64,000 nucleotides of DNA from an uncultured Dokdonia sp. (GTDB lineage Bacteria > Bacteroidota > Bacteroidia > Flavobacteriales > Flavobacteriaceae): NCBI RefSeq assembly GCF_947492815.1, contig NZ_CANLOB010000025.1, positions 1 through 64,000 on the forward strand, written 5' to 3'. Below, one piece after another: positions 59,776-64,000 of the stretch. Position numbers and translations under genes: made by a program. The notes below the pieces were generated by a model. That model had not been told where the DNA came from. It ran no database searches and was given only the letters and a program-made list of their open reading frames with translations. Position 1 is the stretch's first letter; each line of letters begins with the position of its first letter.

Positions 59776-61008
59776 ATGGGAAAATTCCTTTATTTACTGT
59801 TAATCATAGTTATTCTCACCTCTTGTAAAAAACAAATTGGAGAGTCTGAAGAATCTTCTGTGAAATCTTCAGAAATTGTACCTGAGTCACGACTTAAAAC
59901 TATAGAAAACCCAAGCAAAGGAAAAGCACATTTACCTAGATTGGTAACTCAAAATGATGTGTTGCATATGAGTTGGGTAGAACAAGAAGACTCACTTACG
60001 ATCTTAAAATATGCTTCATTTACTAATGATAAGTGGAGCGCTCCACAAACAATTACGTCTGGTTCGGATTGGTTTGTAAACTGGGCAGATTTCCCAGCAT
60101 TAGCAGTAAATGGTGAAACAGTACTTACCAATATCCTTCAGAAATCAGCAAAAGGTACGTATGACTACGATGTAAGATTAAATTTGCTATCAGGCGATAA
60201 GATCGTAAAATCTAACTTCTTATTACATACAGATGGCGTTCCTGCCGAACATGGTTTTGTTTCTATGAAACCCTATGACGATGGTTTTTATGCTACATGG
60301 TTAGATGGACGTCATACAAAAAATGAAAACGAAGAGCTTAATCAAATGAGTTTACGAGCGGCTATTGTAGGGCTAGATGGAACGATAAGAGAAGATGCCG
60401 AAATAGATGCCAGAGTTTGTGATTGTTGTAATACGGCTATTGGGATTACCTATAATGGACCAGTAGTTGTGTATCGTGATCGTTCTGAAGATGCAGAAGA
60501 AATACGTGACACCTATATTGTACGTTGGGAAGATGGTGCTTGGGGACTCCCTACAGCAGTGTATCATGACCAATGGAAATTAAATGGTTGCCCTGTAAAT
60601 GGACCTGCTTTAGATACGAAGGAAGAGAATGTGGTTATTACTTGGTTTACTGCTTCCAATGATACTCCTAGAGTTTTGGTCACTTTTTCAAAAGATAATG
60701 GTGCAACCTTTGGAGACCCTGTACGAGTAGATGCAGGAATGGCCATTGGGCGAGTAGATACTTCGTTTCTTAATGATGGAAGTGCCTTGGTAAGTTGGTT
60801 AGAACCCAAAGAAAAAGCTGTTGTTTTGCAAATGGTGCGTGTGTATCAAGATGGACATAAAGATGCTCCCATGACCATCACAACAACATCTGCACAACGC
60901 GCCAGTGGTTTTCCTCAGATGGAAACTATTGATGATACCGTATATGTCGCCTGGACCGATCTTCAAGGGGATGCTTCACAAATAGAGATGGTATCTTTTA
61001 AACTATAA
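59776..61008 (+). CDS. Sialidase-like (BNR-repeat) lipoprotein
   Basis: 410 residues. Lipoprotein signal 'KFLYLLLIIVILTSCKKQ'. The body is built of sialidase-like propeller blades with loose Asp-box motifs ('TFSKDNGATFGDPVRVD'). A striking 'DARVCDCCNTAIGITYNGPV' (CxCC) and a later 'NGCPVNGP' might bind metal. The arginine triad of true sialidases is not evident, so enzyme activity is doubtful; similar flavobacterial proteins are named 'exo-alpha-sialidase' by fold only. Probably on the periplasmic or outer surface. Confidence 0.8.
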   Translation: MGKFLYLLLIIVILTSCKKQIGESEESSVKSSEIVPESRLKTIENPSKGKAHLPRLVTQNDVLHMSWVEQEDSLTILKYASFTNDKWSAPQTITSGSDWFVNWADFPALAVNGETVLTNILQKSAKGTYDYDVRLNLLSGDKIVKSNFLLHTDGVPAEHGFVSMKPYDDGFYATWLDGRHTKNENEELNQMSLRAAIVGLDGTIREDAEIDARVCDCCNTAIGITYNGPVVVYRDRSEDAEEIRDTYIVRWEDGAWGLPTAVYHDQWKLNGCPVNGPALDTKEENVVITWFTASNDTPRVLVTFSKDNGATFGDPVRVDAGMAIGRVDTSFLNDGSALVSWLEPKEKAVVLQMVRVYQDGHKDAPMTITTTSAQRASGFPQMETIDDTVYVAWTDLQGDASQIEMVSFKL

Positions 61009-61019
61009 TTGCTGTTTTA

Positions 61020-61085
61020 TACGCTTTCGCGAAAGCGAACTTGTGAGATTCACAACCAAAGGGAGAGTGTAGCGTTAAAGCGTAT
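61020..61085. repeat. Palindrome plus repeat tail after the BNR-like gene
   Basis: CGCTTTCGCGAAAGCG at 61022-61037 runs directly into 'GAACTTGTGAGATTCAC' and 'AGGGAGAGTGTAGCGTTAAA', the same blocks as in 55330-55466 without the GC-rich hairpin. This links the palindrome to a longer repeat family. Confidence 0.8.
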
Positions 61086-61098
61086 TTATATAGCATAG

Positions 61099-61628
61099 CT
61101 AAACTGAAGGAAATAATTTTTTTCTTTTATTTTGGTATTCCTTCATTATAGACAGGATTGTTTCATTAGTTTCAGATAGGTTTTTTGTATTTAGAAACAC
61201 AGGCGTGCCGTAACAAAAAGAATCCTTTCGTAAACCTGACTTGTAACATTCACTAAATCTTTTATTGGTTCTTAATTGAGCGATGTATTTTTCTGGATTT
61301 GTGACATCAATAAAAATAAGGTTTTTGTGTTGCTCATCAGTTCTAATATCTTCCCATAGAATGAGACCATATGAAACCCATTCGATACTATCTAGAATTC
61401 CTTTCTGAGAGAGTAGAATATAGGGTAATTGTTCTTTTCTGTAATCAAAAAAGTAATTATATGAGTTCAGAATTGTTGCAATACTACCAACTTCCATAAG
61501 CAAAGGCAGGCTATTAAAAATCCCTATTATACAAATAATGGCTCCAAGTAGTAAGAAGGCAAGAGCTATTTTTTCTTGGCTTCTATTTTACTGGAGTCAG
61601 AATAGATCTTAACTTCTGTGATATTCAT
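61099..61628 (-). pseudogene. STM3941-like membrane protein gene split by a frameshift at an A-tract
   Basis: Two frames join to make one protein. Frame 1 starts at ATG 61628: 20 residues beginning 'MNITEVKIYS', to TAG at 61566-61568. Frame 2, -1 relative to it, has no start codon but encodes 'IALAFLLLGAIICIIGIF', a membrane helix, then about 135 residues to 61099 with 'PYILLSQKGILDS' and 'ILWEDI'. The change falls at six A (minus strand AAGAAAAAATAG). Joined, 176 residues resemble the STM3941 family, small membrane proteins of unknown function. Mutation, sequencing error or programmed -1 slippage at the stop are all possible. Confidence 0.6.
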
Positions 61629-61721
61629 AGTAATGTTATATGGAATTTAAACTTTACTTAGGATATTTAATTTACTGAGAGTTTTGTAAATGAAAATACG
61701 ATTTAAAGAATAGCTGTTGTA

Positions 61722-61830
61722 GTCTAAATTTATTATCGTTAACAAAGAAAACTGCATGTGTAGAAAATAACTTTGTATTGCAGTAGAAAAATACGAAACT
61801 AAACATTGTTTTCCATATAGAGAATACTAT
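61722..61830 (-). pseudogene. Decayed copy of the 3' end of the carboxypeptidase gene
   Basis: On the minus strand it aligns over its whole length with 63358-63469, the last 36 codons of the probable carboxypeptidase gene: shared blocks include CTATATGG, AAAGTTATTTT, GTTTTCTTT and AATAAATTTAGA. Its frame is broken by stop codons and small gaps, so it is no longer coding. The intact copy lies on the other side of the potassium-transporter gene, which is therefore bracketed by a direct repeat of about 110 bases. The rest of 61630-61894 shows nothing. Confidence 0.8.
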
Positions 61831-61894
61831 GCAAGTATCTGACTAACTAAAAATAGTTTTTTAGTTCATGCTTAAGATAAGAGAGTTTTTTGTT

Positions 61895-63244
61895 TTAAAC
61901 AGCAAGATCGTCTTTAACGAAGTTTATTTCCTTTCCTTGCGTAGTGCCTTTAGCTAATAGTGCAAAGCCAAAAGTTAAAACACCTACACGGCCTATAAAC
62001 ATCAAAATAATAATGAGCACCTTACCTATAGCACTTAAGTCGCCTGTAATTCCTCTACTTAGTCCTACAGTTCCTAAGGATGAGGCAACTTCAAATAAAA
62101 TATTTTCGAAAGTTGCTTGTTCTGTAAATGACATTAGAAAAGTAAATAAAAAAATGAGGCTTGTATATAATATAAACGTAGAAGTGGCAACGTATAATCG
62201 TTCAAAAGGGATTAATCTGTTTAAAAACGTTATTTTCTTCTGACCCAGAATTCGGCTTTTTAAGACAGAAATCATTGCTGTAAGTGTCGTAATTTTCATT
62301 CCTCCAGCTGTACCAGAGGGAGACGCTCCGATATACATGAGGAAAACAGTTAATAATAGGATAGGAAGTGATAGATCACTAATAGAAATCGTATTAAATC
62401 CAACAGTAGTCATTGCGGTCATCGTTTGAAAAAATGATTTCATAAGTGCATTTTTACCTGTACTATGAACTAATGGTTCTGTAAAATAGGTCACTAGAGT
62501 ACCTAAAAATAATAAGACAATAAAGCCATAAATTACAATCTTAGAGGTAAAAGAAATTTTCTTTGATTTTCCAGAGATACGATACCAAATATCTGTGATT
62601 AAAATAAAACCTAGCGAGCCAGAAATAGCGAGTATGGAGATAATACAATTAATGAGAGTATCATCTTGATATCCCATAAAGCTATCGTTAAAAAGCCCAA
62701 ACCCAGCTGTACAAAATGTCGAAACACTATGAAATATACTATACCATATTGCTTTGGGAGTTTCCATCCCAGAACTAGTAAATGCAATAAAAAAGCAAAT
62801 AGCACCAATAATTTCCATTATTAAAGTAAATAGAATAGCGCTCTTTAAAAAGTCACTAATTTTTATAGTGTTGGGCATTGTAAATTCAGCACCTATAATC
62901 TTTTTATGCCAATGTGTAATTTTTCTAGTAGTAAATAATAAATAATAAGTAGTTAATGTCATATACCCAATACCCCCTAGTTGAATTAAAATCATGATAA
63001 TGATTTGTCCTAAAATAGTATAGGAATCAGTAATGCTTATAGTAACTAATCCAGTAGTAGAAATAGCTGATGTAGATATAAATAAATTATCTATGAATGA
63101 AATGTTTGTTTTGTGAAAAAGAGGTATTGATAATAGTAAGACTCCTATCAAGATATATAAAAAAAATCCCCAAACTAAATTCATTTGAGGAGATTTACTT
63201 ATTTGAAACTTTTTATATCCTCTTAAGATATTTTTTAAAACCAT
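61895..63244 (-). CDS. TrkH/KtrB-type potassium uptake channel subunit
   Basis: 449 residues with four M1-P-M2 repeats. The four selectivity loops are visible: 'SAISTTGLVTIS', 'SVSTFCTAGFGLF', 'TAMTTVGFNTIS' and 'SSLGTVGLSRG', each with the central Gly. The 'GASPSGTAGGMKITT' segment is typical of KtrB/TrkH. The protein takes up K+, often with Na+, and normally needs a cytoplasmic TrkA/KtrA ring, whose gene is not in the window. It is flanked by two copies of the neighbouring gene's 3' end. Confidence 0.95.
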   Translation of the reverse strand: MVLKNILRGYKKFQISKSPQMNLVWGFFLYILIGVLLLSIPLFHKTNISFIDNLFISTSAISTTGLVTISITDSYTILGQIIIMILIQLGGIGYMTLTTYYLLFTTRKITHWHKKIIGAEFTMPNTIKISDFLKSAILFTLIMEIIGAICFFIAFTSSGMETPKAIWYSIFHSVSTFCTAGFGLFNDSFMGYQDDTLINCIISILAISGSLGFILITDIWYRISGKSKKISFTSKIVIYGFIVLLFLGTLVTYFTEPLVHSTGKNALMKSFFQTMTAMTTVGFNTISISDLSLPILLLTVFLMYIGASPSGTAGGMKITTLTAMISVLKSRILGQKKITFLNRLIPFERLYVATSTFILYTSLIFLFTFLMSFTEQATFENILFEVASSLGTVGLSRGITGDLSAIGKVLIIILMFIGRVGVLTFGFALLAKGTTQGKEINFVKDDLAV

Positions 63245-63355
63245 GACTGTAAACTCTTAAAAGTACTTTATATGATATAAAACTATTGTTTTATAATTGA
63301 TTTTTCAGTTTATACTTTAAAAATAAGAATATTAAGGGTAAAGAACGTATTATTT

Positions 63356-64000
63356 TTAGATTCTAAATTTATTATTATTAGTAAAGAAAACAGCATTGGC
63401 AAAAAATAACTTTCCATTTTGCCAGAAAGCACGGAATAAAGGATCATCTGCCATATAGATAATACTACCACGCCCCATACGTTCTTCTCCAAAAACAAGT
63501 GATTTTGGTAATCTGTTTTTAGCGGCATCTCCTGCAAATCCAGAAACATTGGTAGGATTTTCTCCAATGTAGGCTACATTAAAACCATTATCAAGATATT
63601 TGTAAGCACTACTTCCTAGTTTTAAACTATAATAGGTGTCTCCGTATCCAAAAGCCATCGGATGTGTAGGATCTACAATAGTTTTAAAAATACTACCTGT
63701 TATGAAATTAGTAACACTCGCTTCCTCACGATCTGCATAAGGTGTTAAGTTTTCTTTTTTGTCTTCTTTCTTATCTTCCCCAGAAGAAGTATTTCGCTTT
63801 AAGCTAAAACCACTTTGTCCTGCAAAAGAATTTAAGGCATTACCCGTAGCAATTACCTTTCCTCCACTACGTACAAAGTCTTTTATACTACTCATCGTTC
63901 CGTCATTAAGAACACTGCCGTAATATCCATTAGGGATGATGATAATGTCAAACTGATCTAGATTTACACGTCCAATACGATTTGCTTCTATAGACGTAAC
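63356..64000 (-). CDS. C-terminal part of a probable M14-family zinc carboxypeptidase (5' end outside window)
   Basis: 215 visible codons, open to the right edge in the frame that ends with TAA at 63356. Edge residues read 'SIEANRIGRVNLDQFDIIII' then 'PNGYYGSVLND', followed by 'IKDFVRSGGKVIATGNAL' and the end 'FFANAVFFTNNNKFRI'. This is a glutamine-amidotransferase-like domain such as follows the catalytic M14 domain in large flavobacterial carboxypeptidases. The zinc-binding part is outside the window, so the assignment rests on the tail alone. A lysine/glutamate-rich loop ('SGEDKKEDKKE') interrupts it. Its last 36 codons are copied at 61722-61830. Confidence 0.7.
   Translation of the reverse strand, partial: VTSIEANRIGRVNLDQFDIIIIPNGYYGSVLNDGTMSSIKDFVRSGGKVIATGNALNSFAGQSGFSLKRNTSSGEDKKEDKKENLTPYADREEASVTNFITGSIFKTIVDPTHPMAFGYGDTYYSLKLGSSAYKYLDNGFNVAYIGENPTNVSGFAGDAAKNRLPKSLVFGEERMGRGSIIYMADDPLFRAFWQNGKLFFANAVFFTNNNKFRI

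Noticed and set aside
1..64000. Prophage, IS element or integron in the window
   Set aside because: No transposase, integrase, phage structural gene or IS-type terminal repeat was found on either strand.

Overview
This is a 64 kb chromosomal window from a Bacteroidota bacterium, almost certainly a marine member of the Flavobacteriaceae; I would guess something close to Dokdonia, but that is inference. The signs are low GC, no Shine-Dalgarno sequences, Bacteroidota-type -7 boxes (TAnnTTTG) just upstream of several genes, type IX secretion (T9SS) C-terminal sorting domains, a fused SecDF, and typical flavobacterial families (DUF1573, DUF2911, DUF922, DUF6588). I see no rRNA, tRNA, CRISPR array, transposase or prophage. 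Gene order is mostly housekeeping, with a few accessory islands.

Layout. 1-505: tail of a T9SS-exported protein. 753-8649: coiled-coil zinc-ribbon-family protein with Nif3, LpxK, a TPR hybrid histidine kinase, Gap, LipA and BirA. 8734-13527: RsfS, FtsH, a LUD protein and a phospholipid operon (CdsA, Psd, acyl-CoA-binding protein). 13613-19168: ValS, DUF1573, an aminotransferase, MurB. 19409-24538: a fasciclin protein divergent from an ECF sigma/anti-sigma pair, then an overlapping operon of a small Cys protein, a glycosyltransferase, a second sigma factor and an atypical Nramp-like transporter. 24539-25747: a gene-poor island with three small double-glycine leader peptides, two of them missed by ordinary ORF length limits. 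25748-31596: Tgt, LptF/G-type permease, EamA transporter, AccA, DnaB. 31970-40362: an amidotransferase-like protein, DUF922, AsnB, GyrB, DUF6588. 40400-46185: sigma factor, TPR membrane protein, CHAT-TPR caspase-like protein and a subtilisin lipoprotein. 46432-53549: Mdh, two SecD-P1-related proteins, SecDF, FtsY. 53635-64000: lipoprotein amidase, serine hydrolase, RimO, a T9SS beta-propeller protein, a BNR-like lipoprotein, a frameshifted STM3941-like gene, TrkH/KtrB, and the end of a probable M14 carboxypeptidase.

Main findings. (1) A tandem pair of 43-residue ...ILGG peptides plus a 65-residue ...INGG peptide with four core cysteines: probable secreted bacteriocin or RiPP-like precursors with no visible maturation genes. 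(2) A palindrome, CGCTTTCGCGAAAGCG, occurs 13 times including close variants; eight copies lie inside conserved genes and are read in all three frames as FRES, LSRK or AFAKA. (3) Two proteins of zinc-binding families, the zf-RING_7-type protein and Tgt, have lost all their zinc cysteines at exactly conserved spacing. (4) The potassium transporter gene is flanked by an intact and a decayed copy of the same gene 3' end, a scar of insertion or duplication. (5) A CHAT/sigma/TPR/subtilase cluster, (6) two extra SecD-P1-like proteins beside SecDF, and (7) an A-tract frameshift in the STM3941-like gene also deserve a look.
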